19,063 bases of DNA. Source: Phycisphaerae bacterium. GTDB lineage: Bacteria; Planctomycetota; Phycisphaerae; Phycisphaerales; SM1A02. The notes under the pieces are model-generated. The model ran no database searches, was not told the DNA's origin, and worked only from the letters and a program-made list of their open reading frames with translations. The position numbers and the translations under genes were made by a program. Position 1 is the stretch's first letter; the number at the start of each line of letters is the position of its first letter. Where the stretch lies: positions 7,117 through 26,179 of the forward strand of contig PBEX01000001.1 of the NCBI GenBank assembly GCA_002718515.1. The letters are read 5' to 3'. Below are positions 1 to 7,395 of the stretch, piece after piece.

Positions 1-1494
1 GCCATGGGCCCGAAATCCCTCAACCAGCGCAACAAGGCCATTTTCCTGATGGACGTGGTGGACGAGCAAATCGACGTCGCGACACGGGCCACCCTCGGGC
101 TTAGTGTTTCCTGCGCCCGTTGCCATGACCACAAGTTCGATCCCATAACGACCGAGGATTACTACGCCATGGCTGGTATGTTCAGAAGCACGAAAACCAT
201 GTACGGCACCAAGGGTGGAAACGGCAACCGCCAAGTCGGCACCTTGATCCCGATGGGCGAAAACGCCAAGGAAATGAAGGCGAAACTGGACAAGCACCGC
301 CAAAAAATAGCGGCCCTCGACAAGCAATTGAAAAGGGCCCAGAAGCAGCTCAGTTTACTGAAGGGCAAAAAAGACGAGGAGGGCATGCAGGCCAAGATGG
401 AGGAATGCGCCGAAGAGGTGCGCGAAACCAACGCTCAAATCAAGGAGATGAGGAAAAATGCTCCCCCTGCCCCAGAGTACGCCATGGGCGTGCAGGACGG
501 TGGAGAACCCGTTGACGTCCGGGTACACCTGCGCGGAGACGTCGATACACTGGGGGCTACCATAAAACGTGATTACCTTACCGTTTTGCCTGTACCCAAG
601 GCCCCTCGACCCAACTTGGAGCAAAGCGGTCGTCTGCAACTCGCAGAATGGCTCACGCACAAGGACAACCCACTGGCAGCCCGCGTCATGGTGAACCGCA
701 TATGGCATCACCTCTTTGGACAAGGCATCGTGCGCACAGTGGATAATTTCGGCGCTTCCGGCGAAACCCCCTCCCATCCCGAACTGCTCGATCATCTCGC
801 CCTTCGCTTCCAGGCGAACGGTTGGTCGGTCAAGAAAATGATTCGGGAAATCGTCCTAGCCCGCGCCTATCGACTGGCCTCCAACGAAAGCCCGGAGAAC
901 TTCAGGAAGGACCCCGAAAATCGTCTCTTGTGGCGGGCCAACGTAAAACGACTAGAAGCTGAGGCCCTGCGCGACGCAATCCTCGCGGCATCAGGTCAAC
1001 TGGAACTCGACCCAGTCGAAAAATCGGTGGTGGCCAAGGTGGGAAACGGCAATATCGGGCGCGGCATAACAATCCCACGAAACGCACTTGAAAACGTCAC
1101 GCATCGAAGTGTTTACCTTCCCATAGTCCGCAATCACCTGCCCGAATTCCTGCGAGCCTTTGATTTCGCCGAACCGAGCATGATCGTAGGTCGACGACAA
1201 GAAACCACGGTGCCGGCACAAGCCCTCTTCCTCTTGAATTCGCCCTTTGTCATCGAACAAGCCAAGGCCATGGCCGAAAGCCTGCTCACCGAGGAAAACA
1301 CCGCCACCGAAAAACTCGTGGCCAAAGCCTATCAACGCGCCTTGGCTCGCTCACCGAGCGACAACGAACTCGCACAAGCCATGAAATTTCATCAGGAAGC
1401 GCTCGCGGCCAAAGGAGACAACGCGGCACAAGACTCACTTGCCCACCTTTGCCACGCCATCTTCGCCAGCGCCGAATTCCGCTACCTCGATTAA
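1..1494 (+). CDS. DUF1549/DUF1553 (PSCyt2-PSD1) domain protein, 5' truncated by window edge
   Basis: The reading frame is open to the first base, so the ATG at position 4 is most likely internal and the true N-terminus lies upstream. Counting from that Met, the end of the DUF1549 (PSCyt2) domain is seen at residues 30-50, with the family signature [12 protein letters not shown] (C37, C40, H41). A lysine/glutamate-rich stretch at about 78-140 is probably a coiled coil. The DUF1553 (PSD1) domain follows from about residue 205 to the C-terminus, including the [13 protein letters not shown] block. Full family members are often 700-1100 residues and may carry an N-terminal cytochrome c-like (PSCyt1) domain, which would be outside the window. 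The biochemical role is not established. These proteins are usually exported and encoded next to DUF1501 genes, as here, with a PQQ-like propeller gene in between. The family assignment is firm; any function is inference. Confidence 0.93.
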   Translation, partial: AMGPKSLNQRNKAIFLMDVVDEQIDVATRATLGLSVSCARCHDHKFDPITTEDYYAMAGMFRSTKTMYGTKGGNGNRQVGTLIPMGENAKEMKAKLDKHRQKIAALDKQLKRAQKQLSLLKGKKDEEGMQAKMEECAEEVRETNAQIKEMRKNAPPAPEYAMGVQDGGEPVDVRVHLRGDVDTLGATIKRDYLTVLPVPKAPRPNLEQSGRLQLAEWLTHKDNPLAARVMVNRIWHHLFGQGIVRTVDNFGASGETPSHPELLDHLALRFQANGWSVKKMIREIVLARAYRLASNESPENFRKDPENRLLWRANVKRLEAEALRDAILAASGQLELDPVEKSVVAKVGNGNIGRGITIPRNALENVTHRSVYLPIVRNHLPEFLRAFDFAEPSMIVGRRQETTVPAQALFLLNSPFVIEQAKAMAESLLTEENTATEKLVAKAYQRALARSPSDNELAQAMKFHQEALAAKGDNAAQDSLAHLCHAIFASAEFRYLD

Positions 1495-1497
1495 TTC

Positions 1498-1510
1498 GAT
1501 ACGAAGTATC
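1498..1510 (+). promoter_or_regulatory. Hairpin directly before the start codon of the PQQ-like gene
   Basis: GATACGAAGTATC is a perfect 5-bp stem with a 3-nt loop. It fills the short gap between the upstream stop codon (1492-1494) and the ATG at 1511, where a ribosome binding site would normally sit. No Shine-Dalgarno sequence is visible. It could modulate translation initiation or be chance. Confidence 0.3.
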
Positions 1511-2773
1511 ATGAAAAGCCGCTTCGTAGCTTGCGTACTATCCTTGCCCCTTCTCGGAAACATCAATCTCTGGGCCGAGGACAAAAATAGCTGGCCTCGC
1601 TTTCGCGGACCCAACGGAGCCGGCACAGCCGAATTCCAAATCCCCGCGAAATGGACAAAGGAAGCCTTTCGCTGGGAAGCCGAGCTCCCCGGGGATGGCC
1701 ACGGATCACCCGCGGTCTGGGGTGACAAGATATTCCTGAACGCAGCCAGAGACAAGGGAGCCGAGCGTCTCGTGGTCTGCGTTGATGCTTTGTCAGGCAA
1801 GATGCTTTGGACCAAGGCGTTCCCTTTCAAGACGCACAAGGCGAACAAGAGAAATAGTTTCGCCAGCAGCACGCCGGCGGTCGACGCTGACGCGGTCTAC
1901 GTGGCATGGGGCAACCAAACCGAACTGAAAGTGACTGCTCTATCACACAAGGGAAAGCAACTCTGGCAGGGAAACTATGGCAAAGTCATCGGCAACCATG
2001 GTTTCGGCGTATCGCCCATCGTGCACGAGGACTTGGTGGTACTCCCAAACGACATAGAGAAAGGCGGTGGCTTTCTTTTGGGGATAGACAAGAAGACAGG
2101 TGAGACCCGTTGGAAAATCCCCCGAGACAGCAAACGCCTGACCTTCTCCACACCCTGCGTTTACTCGGCGCCCAATGGCAAAAAGGAACTCATCTTCACT
2201 AACTGGTGGTTGGGCGTGACCAGCGTGGATCCACAAAAAGGAAAACCCCTTTGGGAACTCTCCGTCTTCGGTCGCCCCCATGCCGAACGAGCCATATCCT
2301 CTCCCATTGTGGCAGGTGATCTCGTGCTCAGCGTGTGCGGGTTCACCACATTGGACAAGCACCTTGTCGCCATACGCCCCGCCTCTGCCAGCAAGGACGG
2401 CAAAGCAAAGGAAATATGGCGACTCGAGGATACCGTACCCCACATCCCAACACCGCTCCTCACCAAGGATCGACTCTACCTATGGGCCGACAACGGAGTC
2501 GTGACCTGCCTGCGACCCAACACCGGCAAGCTGGTTTGGAAAGCGCGGGTGGAAGGCGTCAAGGATACCTTTTACGGCTCACCGGTGTGCGCCGGTGACA
2601 CCATTTTCTGCGTATCCGCTTACGGCAAGGTAGTCGCCATCGCCGACGCCGAGGAGTTTCGCCAACTGGCAGTGAATGATCTCGACGAAATCTGCCATTC
2701 CACCCCTGCCCTCGCCAACGGCAACCTCTACCTTCGTCTCTTCAATCGCTTGGTTTGCATAAAAGGGTCTTGA
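1511..2773 (+). CDS. Secreted PQQ-like beta-propeller repeat protein
   Basis: The start at 1511 is chosen because it gives a clean Sec signal peptide (MKSRFVACVLSLPLLGNINLWA, cleavage near residue 22) and lies 16 nt after the upstream stop; the frame stays open 72 nt further upstream, but that extension would bury the signal. The 420-residue protein begins with WPRFRGPNGAG, the typical opening of this family, and contains repeated blades of the pattern 'SPAVWGDKIFL... VDALSGKMLW', each ending in a Trp or Leu. These are PQQ-like repeats of the quinoprotein alcohol dehydrogenase superfamily. No dehydrogenase catalytic set is evident, so PQQ binding should not be assumed; many such proteins are thought to be binding or scaffold propellers. 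It sits between the DUF1553 and DUF1501 genes on the same strand (gaps 16 and 39 nt), suggesting co-transcription and a shared extracytoplasmic process. Confidence 0.9.
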   Translation: MKSRFVACVLSLPLLGNINLWAEDKNSWPRFRGPNGAGTAEFQIPAKWTKEAFRWEAELPGDGHGSPAVWGDKIFLNAARDKGAERLVVCVDALSGKMLWTKAFPFKTHKANKRNSFASSTPAVDADAVYVAWGNQTELKVTALSHKGKQLWQGNYGKVIGNHGFGVSPIVHEDLVVLPNDIEKGGGFLLGIDKKTGETRWKIPRDSKRLTFSTPCVYSAPNGKKELIFTNWWLGVTSVDPQKGKPLWELSVFGRPHAERAISSPIVAGDLVLSVCGFTTLDKHLVAIRPASASKDGKAKEIWRLEDTVPHIPTPLLTKDRLYLWADNGVVTCLRPNTGKLVWKARVEGVKDTFYGSPVCAGDTIFCVSAYGKVVAIADAEEFRQLAVNDLDEICHSTPALANGNLYLRLFNRLVCIKGS

Positions 2774-2800
2774 AGCAACTTGGGTTTATTTGAATGATAA

Positions 2801-2805
2801 AGGAG
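2801..2805 (+). promoter_or_regulatory. Shine-Dalgarno site of the DUF1501 gene
   Basis: AGGAG lies 7 nt before the ATG at 2813. It is one of the few canonical Shine-Dalgarno sequences in this window and supports this start codon. Confidence 0.75.
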
Positions 2806-2812
2806 AAATCGC

Positions 2813-4186
2813 ATGAACGAATCCATTTTATCGAACTATAGCCGGCGAGACGCCCTCAAGACGATCTCGACCGGTTTCGGCTACCTGGCCTTTGCAGGAC
2901 TAGCCACCGAGCAAGCTCTAGCGGCCAGCAGCACCGCTCCGCGCGGTCCCCACTTTCCGGCCCGGGCCAAGCGGGTGATCTTCGCCTGCATGCGCGGGGG
3001 GCCCTCCCACGTCGATACCTTCGACCACAAGCCCAATCTGTTGCGAGACGAAGGCAAGACCGCCGGGTTCGGCAATCGCAAGTTGCTCGGCAGTCCATTC
3101 AAGTTCAAAAAGCACGGCAAGAGCGGTTTGCCCATTTCCGAACTCTTTCCCCACCTCTCCAAGCACGCCGACAAGCTCTGCCTGCTCAACGGCATGAATG
3201 CGGACGTTCCGGTCCACCCACAATGCTTTGTCCAGCTCCATACCGGCAGCTTCCAGTTCGTGCGGCCCAGCGTGGGAGCCTGGGTGAGCTACGGCCTCGG
3301 CGCCGAAACCCAAGACCTCCCCGGATTTGTAACGATCAAGCCGCCCACCCGCGTAGGTGGGGCCCAGAACTACGGTAGCGCATTCATGCCAGCTGTCTAC
3401 CAAGGCACCGCGGTCGGCAACCTCAACGACGATGTTTCGAACGCCACCATAGGCAACCTTGGCAACAAGAGCTTGGCCGCCGGGCTTCAGCGCAAGCAGA
3501 TCGACCTCATCCAGTCGATGAATCAAAACCTGCGGAAAGAGAAGCCATCGGATCAACGCATCGACGGTGTCATCAAGTCCTATGAGCTCGCCTACCGCAT
3601 GCAGTCCAGTGTGCCCGAGTTGCTCGATCTTTCCGACGAGCCCCAAAGCATGCTCGACCTGTACGGAGTCAACGCGGCGAAGACTAACGACTTCGGGCGC
3701 CAGTGCCTGCTCGCTCGCCGCATGGCCGAGGCAGGTGTGCGATACATCGAGATCACTCACTCCAGTTGGGACCAGCACAACGGTCTGCGAGGAAGACTCC
3801 AGTCCAACTGCGAGGCTACCGACCAACCACTGGCCGCTCTCCTGACCGACTTGGCTCAACGCGGCATGCTGGAAGACACCCTAGTGGTCTGGGGCGGCGA
3901 ATTTGGTCGCACACCACACGTCAAGCGCCCCGACGGACGCGACCACAATTCAACAGGATTTAGTTTCTGGATGGCCGGCGGCGGCGTGCAAGGCGGCATG
4001 CGCCACGGCGCCACCGACGAACATGGCATAGCGGCGGTGGATGGCAAAATGAACTTTCACGACCTGCATGCCACCATGCTTCACTTGCTAGGTCTCGACC
4101 ACACCCGCCTGACCTACAACTACGCCGGGCGCGACTTCCGCCTGACCGACGTATTCGGCAAAGTGGCCCACAAGATAATCGCCTGA
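2813..4186 (+). CDS. DUF1501 domain protein, Tat-exported
   Basis: The 457-residue protein opens with a twin-arginine signal: S10-R11-R12-D-A-L-K, then a hydrophobic stretch and an Ala-rich cleavage region near residue 38 (EQALAAS). This suggests export in a folded state. The body matches DUF1501, a family related to the alkaline phosphatase/sulfatase fold: the early GGPSHVDTFDHKP block at about residues 62-74, the central RYIEITHSSWDQHNG block, and the late VVWGGEFGRTPH and DGRDHN blocks, which contain conserved Asp, His and Glu residues of the kind that bind metal. Length is normal for the family. The enzymatic activity is unknown. It is the last gene of the apparent DUF1553-PQQ-DUF1501 operon, and DUF1501/DUF1553 pairing is widespread in Planctomycetota and Verrucomicrobiota. 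The start is supported by a good Shine-Dalgarno site. Confidence 0.94.
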   Translation: MNESILSNYSRRDALKTISTGFGYLAFAGLATEQALAASSTAPRGPHFPARAKRVIFACMRGGPSHVDTFDHKPNLLRDEGKTAGFGNRKLLGSPFKFKKHGKSGLPISELFPHLSKHADKLCLLNGMNADVPVHPQCFVQLHTGSFQFVRPSVGAWVSYGLGAETQDLPGFVTIKPPTRVGGAQNYGSAFMPAVYQGTAVGNLNDDVSNATIGNLGNKSLAAGLQRKQIDLIQSMNQNLRKEKPSDQRIDGVIKSYELAYRMQSSVPELLDLSDEPQSMLDLYGVNAAKTNDFGRQCLLARRMAEAGVRYIEITHSSWDQHNGLRGRLQSNCEATDQPLAALLTDLAQRGMLEDTLVVWGGEFGRTPHVKRPDGRDHNSTGFSFWMAGGGVQGGMRHGATDEHGIAAVDGKMNFHDLHATMLHLLGLDHTRLTYNYAGRDFRLTDVFGKVAHKIIA

Positions 4187-4207
4187 AGGCGAAATCGCAC
4201 TGCCATT

Positions 4208-4227
4208 GGCGGCACACTCTTGCCGCC
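4208..4227 (+). terminator. Hairpin after the DUF1501 gene
   Basis: A perfect 7-bp inverted repeat, GGCGGCA...TGCCGCC, with a 6-nt loop starts 22 nt after the DUF1501 stop. No strong T-tract follows on either strand. It lies between convergent genes and is a plausible but non-canonical terminator. The rest of 4187-4392 shows no coding signal. Confidence 0.5.
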
Positions 4228-4392
4228 CTCAAGGCCCATTTCACAGGGTTGGGGAAATTAGGATCGTTAGAAGTGGCCCAAATCTAGGGCAGGAAATATA
4301 AGCTCGCAGGCAAAGCAAACGATTCGTTCAGATCCAAACCGCCTTCCACATGGTCAACGAAGATAGCTTTATGGATGGAGCGTATCTCGATG

Positions 4393-5208
4393 CTATTTAT
4401 CGAAAGAACCTCTCCACTTGGGCATCCCTCCCATGATGATTCCCAAACTTGTTTGGAAGCAATCATCCAACTCGATCTTGTAGCTTTCTTCTCTATAAGA
4501 AAACACAACGGTTATATCTTCGTCATCATGAGATAACTCTTCTTTGTCGAAGTCGACGTATTCAAATTTAATGTCCTCCCAATTGATTCCCGTGCTCTTT
4601 CCGTTTTTAATCACGCCATCGAAGGAGTCTTTCCATTTTTTCTTCAACTCTTCTTTCTTTTCCTTCCATTTATTGAAAGCGGTATTGTCAAAAGAACTAG
4701 CTTTCAAATCCTTCAAAAAGTCTTTTTCCCAACTCAGATCTTCAGCGTCATTCTCACGCTGCTTTTCAAGGATTCCTTTTTCAAATTCTTTGATTCTGTG
4801 CTGCTGAACTTCTTCGGAAAGCTCCTTCCATTCATCAAAATCAAGTTCTACTGAAGACATCTTCAGAAACACCTTGGCCGCTTCCATTTCCAATAACGAG
4901 GAGTCTTCAAGCTGTTCTTTAATTTTGTCGATTTGCTTCTGGAGACGTTCTTTTTGCTCATCTTCTTTTCCCTCTTTGAGTTGCTCCTCCAAGTGCGACA
5001 GTTTTCGCTCGCTCAATTCTTCAAGCACGTCTTCCAGTTGAGATTTGGACAACTCCGGAGCAGTCATTTCCAGGAATGAGTCGTAATCTTCTTCGATAAA
5101 GGCTTGAAGAACGGCTTCGCCAAAGGACTCCGGATCCGACGGCGACTGGGAGCAGGAGGAAAACAGGAAGAGGACACCCAAAGGAAATAAAAGTGAAGAT
5201 GAGTTCAT
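4393..5208 (-). CDS. Hypothetical charged, helix-rich lipoprotein
   Basis: The 271-residue protein starts with a short hydrophobic signal (MNSSSLLFPLGVLFLFSSC) and a lipobox-like FSSC with the candidate lipidated Cys at residue 19. Residues about 30-50 (AVLQAFIEEDYDSFLEM) resemble the start of small NTF2-like/DUF4878-type lipoproteins, but this is only suggestive. Residues 50-190 are extremely rich in Glu, Lys and Leu with heptad-like spacing, so one or more coiled coils are likely. The C-terminal 70 residues look beta-rich (INWEDIKFEYVDF, ITVVFSYREESYKIEL) and end in GMPKWRGSFDK. The gene is clearly more AT-rich than its neighbours, in wobble positions too, which suggests recent acquisition or relaxed composition. 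A possible promoter lies just upstream. I do not recognise the family with confidence. Confidence 0.75.
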   Translation of the reverse strand: MNSSSLLFPLGVLFLFSSCSQSPSDPESFGEAVLQAFIEEDYDSFLEMTAPELSKSQLEDVLEELSERKLSHLEEQLKEGKEDEQKERLQKQIDKIKEQLEDSSLLEMEAAKVFLKMSSVELDFDEWKELSEEVQQHRIKEFEKGILEKQRENDAEDLSWEKDFLKDLKASSFDNTAFNKWKEKKEELKKKWKDSFDGVIKNGKSTGINWEDIKFEYVDFDKEELSHDDEDITVVFSYREESYKIELDDCFQTSLGIIMGGMPKWRGSFDK

Positions 5209-5223
5209 TAGAGATAAAATTAG

Positions 5224-5252
5224 ATTGTAAAATTTCTTAGCTATAAGAACAA
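5224..5252 (-). promoter_or_regulatory. Possible sigma70-type promoter of the lipoprotein gene
   Basis: On the minus strand TTGTTC (5252-5247) and TACAAT (5229-5224) are separated by exactly 17 nt in a very AT-rich stretch, ending 15 nt before the ATG at 5208. The -10 matches the consensus in 5 of 6 positions, the -35 in 3 of 6. Confidence 0.35.
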
Positions 5253-5310
5253 AATAAACTTTTCTACTTAAAAGAGAAAGTTAGCAACCAAGAATTCGCG
5301 CCCTGATCGC

Positions 5311-6582
5311 TCAGCGACTGGAAGCCTTCAGGCAAACCGCTTCGGTTGTGCTGCGGGCAAATACCTTGCCATCGCTGATCACGGGGGTGGACCAACACTT
5401 GCCACCGATCACCTTGCGTCTGCCCAATTCCTTGTAACCGGATGGATCCGCGGCCACCACCGCCAATTCGCCGATGTCGGAAAGGGCCAGCAAGTTCTTG
5501 CCCGCCAGGATGACGTTGCCCGGACCATAGCCGTCCTTCGACCATTTCACCTTGCCGGTCTTGAGCTCCACGCACTGCAGTGGGCCCTGTCCATATTTCT
5601 TGAAGCTGAACATGCCGTAAAGATGCCCCTCGTGGTAGACAGGTGTACTCCAATGGTTGATCAATTCGTTCTGTTTCCGCCACACCTCGGCGGAGGCAAA
5701 ATTGCCACCCTTCCGAGAAATCCGATAAAGCCCAGCTCCCACGCCGTAGCCGGCTGAACAGTAAACGTGATCACCCGCAACAATCGGAGCAGCCGCGGTG
5801 GATACCTTGAAACGAAACTTCTGACGCCACAATTCCTTGCCCGATGAAGCGTCCACAGACACTAAGCCGGAAACACAAAAGAAAATCACTTGGCGCACTC
5901 CATGAATGGTCGCGGCAATCGGTGTGGCATGGGTGATGGTTTCCTTGCCACTCGCCCAGATGACGTCGCCGTTCGCCTTGTCCAAAGCCAGAAAGGTCTG
6001 GCCAGGGCCACCTCCGTAGACAATCACCTTGTTTCCCTCGATCAAGGGAGCGGAGGCGTTCTCCCACTTGATGGGCTGTCCCTTGTGTCGCTTTTGCACA
6101 CTCACTTTCCATGCTTGCTTGCCGGTCTTGGCATCGAGGCAAAATAGGTTCATCTCGGAGTCGTACACGTAGACCTTGCCATCTGAAATCGAAGGCGTGG
6201 AGCGCGGGCCATCACCACCTTTATTGTCATTGGCTCCCGCATTGCCTCCTCCACTTCCATAATCGAGGCGATCCAGCCAAGAGGACCACTTCTGGCGTCC
6301 GCTCTGGACGTCGAGGGCCACGCACACTTCGCGTTGCAAACCGTCTTCGTCCTCGAGACCAATCAAGGTATAAGCCAAGCCGCCTGCAACCGAGAATGAA
6401 CTAAAGCCGAGCGGTGTCTTCGCCTTCCACAACTGCGAGGAACTGTTCTTGAGCCAAGCGGCGGAGGTCAGGGCCTCCTGAGATTTCTTGTCGGAATTTA
6501 CGCCGTGGTACTGGGGCCACTCGGCGGCGGCAACGGAAGCTGTGAGGAGAAGGCAGCCCAAAAGAGAGTATGGAAATTTCAT
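5311..6582 (-). CDS. Secreted PQQ-like beta-propeller repeat protein (second copy)
   Basis: The start at 6582 is preferred over an in-frame ATG 66 nt upstream because it yields a compact Sec signal (MKFPYSLLGCLLLTASVAAA) followed at once by EWPQYHGVNSD, the usual mature start of this family. The 423-residue protein has repeated propeller blades with the pattern 'VCVALDVQSGRQKW', 'LFCLDAKTGKQAW', 'FLALDKANGDVIW', 'LVSVDASSGKELW' and 'QCVELKTGKVKW', about 50-60 residues apart. This is an outer-membrane or periplasmic WD40-like PQQ repeat protein; catalytic dehydrogenase residues are not apparent. It is related in fold to the propeller at 1511-2773, but the sequences have diverged strongly (this one has a Gly/Asn-rich insert at about residues 95-108). 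It is divergent from the glutathione peroxidase gene, and the 200-bp gap between them should hold both promoters. Confidence 0.9.
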   Translation of the reverse strand: MKFPYSLLGCLLLTASVAAAEWPQYHGVNSDKKSQEALTSAAWLKNSSSQLWKAKTPLGFSSFSVAGGLAYTLIGLEDEDGLQREVCVALDVQSGRQKWSSWLDRLDYGSGGGNAGANDNKGGDGPRSTPSISDGKVYVYDSEMNLFCLDAKTGKQAWKVSVQKRHKGQPIKWENASAPLIEGNKVIVYGGGPGQTFLALDKANGDVIWASGKETITHATPIAATIHGVRQVIFFCVSGLVSVDASSGKELWRQKFRFKVSTAAAPIVAGDHVYCSAGYGVGAGLYRISRKGGNFASAEVWRKQNELINHWSTPVYHEGHLYGMFSFKKYGQGPLQCVELKTGKVKWSKDGYGPGNVILAGKNLLALSDIGELAVVAADPSGYKELGRRKVIGGKCWSTPVISDGKVFARSTTEAVCLKASSR

Positions 6583-6795
6583 GATGAATGAACGGATTAG
6601 ATTCAAGGTGAGTGCGGGGAAGTGTTGGAAAACAGGTCCGTTTTTCAATCACAAACCCTGATCCACTGACAATTCAAACAGGGAAGCCTCGGGCGCAAAA
6701 GACTCAAGTCGAACTCCTTCGCGCTTGCCTCGAAGGCCACGATTCGCTGGCATGGGGGAAACTCGAATCCCCGAAAAATCAACTCCATGCATGCC

Positions 6796-7350
6796 ATGAA
6801 AACGAAATTACTCTCTCTTCTCCTATTCGTCGCCCTTCCTTTCGCGGCAACTGCCAAGAAAGATTCACTGCACGACATCAAGCTGAAGGACATTGACGGC
6901 AAAGCCGCCAGTCTGGGCGACTACAAGGGCAAGGTCGTATTGGTCGTCAACGTTGCGTCCCGGTGCGGCTTGACCAAGCAATACAAGGAACTGGAAGCCA
7001 TCCACCGCAAGTACAAGGAAAAGGGATTTTCAGTGCTCGGCTTTCCCTGCAACGACTTCGGCGGACAAGAGCCCGGCAGCAACGAGGAAATCAAGAAGTT
7101 CTGCTCCAGCCGCTATGACGTCACCTTCCCCATGTTCGACAAGTTGGTGGTCAAGGCCGGCCCCAAGCAACACGAGCTCTACCAGCGACTCACCGGCAAG
7201 GACGGCGCTTTTCCCGGCAACGTGAAATGGAATTTCGGCAAGTTTCTCGTGGGCAAGGATGGCCAACCTCTCGAGCGCTTCGAGCCCCGCGAAAAACCAG
7301 ATGCCCCCAAGGTGACCGCAGCGATCGAAAAGGCCTTGGGCAAAAAGTAG
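6796..7350 (+). CDS. Exported glutathione peroxidase family protein (thioredoxin-type)
   Basis: From the start at 6796 the protein is 184 residues; an alternative ATG at 6787 would add three residues. A Sec signal (MKTKLLSLLLFVALPFAATA) precedes the thioredoxin-fold domain. Family residues are all present: peroxidatic Cys57 in NVASRCGLT, Gln91 in CNDFGGQEPG, and Trp145 in WNFGKFLV. The second cysteine Cys103 (KKFCSSRYDVTFP) aligns with the resolving cysteine of yeast Gpx3-type enzymes, so the protein is probably a 2-Cys, thioredoxin-dependent peroxidase that reduces hydroperoxides, not a true glutathione enzyme. The signal peptide places it outside the cytoplasm, where its reductant is unclear. 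It is followed after 45 nt by the sulfatase gene. A weak 5-bp hairpin (7354-7368) lies between them. No Shine-Dalgarno sequence is visible. Confidence 0.93.
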   Translation: MKTKLLSLLLFVALPFAATAKKDSLHDIKLKDIDGKAASLGDYKGKVVLVVNVASRCGLTKQYKELEAIHRKYKEKGFSVLGFPCNDFGGQEPGSNEEIKKFCSSRYDVTFPMFDKLVVKAGPKQHELYQRLTGKDGAFPGNVKWNFGKFLVGKDGQPLERFEPREKPDAPKVTAAIEKALGKK

Positions 7351-7395
7351 TCCGCCGCCAAGAGCGGCTTCAGGCAGTCGAACTTCTCCATTCGC

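Noticed and set aside
1498..1510. Resemblance to a loxP arm
   Set aside because: ATACGAAGT is shared by chance; the 8-bp asymmetric spacer and the second 13-bp arm of a recombinase site are missing.
2918..3859. 313-residue open frame on the minus strand
   Set aside because: It is antisense to the DUF1501 gene, which has a Tat signal, a ribosome binding site and family motifs. No support for a second gene.
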